From UMGS1649 sp045659265 (GTDB lineage: Bacteria > Bacillota > Clostridia > TANB77 > CAG-465), in assembly GCA_045659265.1 (NCBI GenBank), contig JAZOWO010000069.1, positions 1 to 6,085 on the forward strand: a stretch of 6,085 bases of DNA, written 5' to 3'. A program made the translations under genes and the position numbers. This document shows, one piece after another, positions 5,464 through 6,085 of the stretch. The number at the start of each line of letters is the position of its first letter. The first letter of the stretch is position 1. The notes under the pieces are model-generated. The model saw only the letters and a list, made by a program, of their open reading frames with translations, ran no database searches and was not told where the DNA came from.

Positions 5464-6085
5464 TTATATCACTCCTATAGCTAACCAATTTACTCTTACT
5501 GCACCTATTCCATACTTTTCATCTTGAGCACCTTTATTAGATTTAGCACATAATGTCATTTTTGTGAATCCAACATCTTTTGTATATACTGATAACCAAG
5601 CTGTCATATCACACATAGAAATTATATTTGTAAAATTTAACTTAAATTCTACAGGGAATATTACTGTAGTTTCTCCAACATAATCAGATGTTTGAATTAT
5701 AGCTGTTCCCCATTGAATAGTAAGACCATTTGATAATGTTACATAACCATTATTAGAATTACTTGAATTTATTGTCGCTTTTTCATTTACTTCATTTATT
5801 GCTTCAACTACGTTTTTTGCTGTAGTATCTAGTGAATTATCAGTTTTCTTTTGATAATTACTAGATGTTGAAGTAGATAAACCATTTACAGCATTAATAT
5901 AGCCTGTCCTTACAGATTCGATATTTTCTTCTAATATTTCTATGTCATTTTCATTTTGTGATACTCTATTAGAAATATCTGTTATATCAAGTGATAAATC
6001 ATCAACATTTTGATTTATTGTATTTAATATTTCTGTTCTTAATGAATTAACTAATGACGTACATTCTGTCTTAATTGTATTGAAT
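5464..6085 (-). CDS. Tail/appendage fibre, C-terminal 206 residues (5' end outside window)
   Basis: The frame runs from the right edge to TAA at 5464-5466 with no stop, giving 206 residues of a longer protein. Fragment residues about 1-60 are heptad-like and rich in Ile/Leu/Asn (VDDLSLDITDISNRVSQNEN), suggesting a trimeric coiled-coil shaft. Residues 84-99 (SLDTTAKNVVEAINEV) match the short linker motif common in phage fibre and neck-appendage proteins. Residues about 112-206 resemble the gp53-like fibre tip: NGYVTLSNGLTIQWGTA, then FPVEF, and a final NWLAIGVI. Such tips bind the cell surface receptor. In phi29 the equivalent place (gene 12) encodes the pre-neck appendage. The gene ends one base before the YvrJ-like start, so the two are tightly linked. 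It fits a receptor-binding protein well; the exact fold was not verified. Confidence 0.85.
   Translation of the reverse strand, partial: FNTIKTECTSLVNSLRTEILNTINQNVDDLSLDITDISNRVSQNENDIEILEENIESVRTGYINAVNGLSTSTSSNYQKKTDNSLDTTAKNVVEAINEVNEKATINSSNSNNGYVTLSNGLTIQWGTAIIQTSDYVGETTVIFPVEFKLNFTNIISMCDMTAWLSVYTKDVGFTKMTLCAKSNKGAQDEKYGIGAVRVNWLAIGVI

Overview
The window looks like part of a small, strongly A+T-rich, phi29-like podovirus that infects a low-GC Gram-positive host, most plausibly a Clostridium or a relative. Three things support this. The DNA polymerase carries the complete motif set of the protein-primed family B enzymes. A 333-residue packaging ATPase matches phi29 gp16 (332 residues) almost end to end. 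The lysis genes are of clostridial type: an amidase with a SPOR-type tail and a YvrJ-family membrane protein. The window contains no rRNA, tRNA, CRISPR array or insertion sequence.

Layout: the left half (1-3497) reads rightward. It holds the 3' end of an unidentified gene whose position matches the phi29 terminal protein gene, then the protein-primed DNA polymerase (260-2422), then two small sigma-70-like proteins that overlap by 8 bases (2435-2989 and 2982-3497). The right half (6085 down to 3543) reads leftward. It holds the C-terminal part of a tail or appendage fibre (5464-6085), a YvrJ-like small membrane protein (5298-5462), a possible 25-residue hydrophobic peptide (5218-5295), an amidase endolysin (4553-5197) and the packaging ATPase (3543-4544). 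The leftward order of fibre, small membrane protein, endolysin and ATPase is the order of phi29 genes 12 to 16. The whole window is tightly packed, and no gap exceeds about 90 bases.

The two transcription units converge on a 45-base gap at 3498-3542. This gap forms a bidirectional intrinsic terminator whose two stem arms are each a perfect 14-bp palindrome, GTTTCACGTGAAAC. That is the core of the bacterial chromosome-partition site parS, bound by ParB/Spo0J. Hairpin formation does not require each arm to be a palindrome, so a protein-binding role is likely. In Bacillus subtilis, Spo0J has been implicated in trapping the phi29 genome inside the spore. A parS-like pair in a phi29-like phage of a probable spore-former therefore suggests the same strategy, or partition of the phage genome. 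This is the most interesting element of the window.

Working together: the polymerase copies a linear genome that presumably has protein-capped ends. The two sigma-like proteins probably redirect host RNA polymerase to phage promoters. The right-hand operon builds the host-recognition tip, lyses the cell and packages DNA. The window also appears to lack the tetranucleotide GATC completely, which suggests long-term pressure from a GATC-cutting restriction system.
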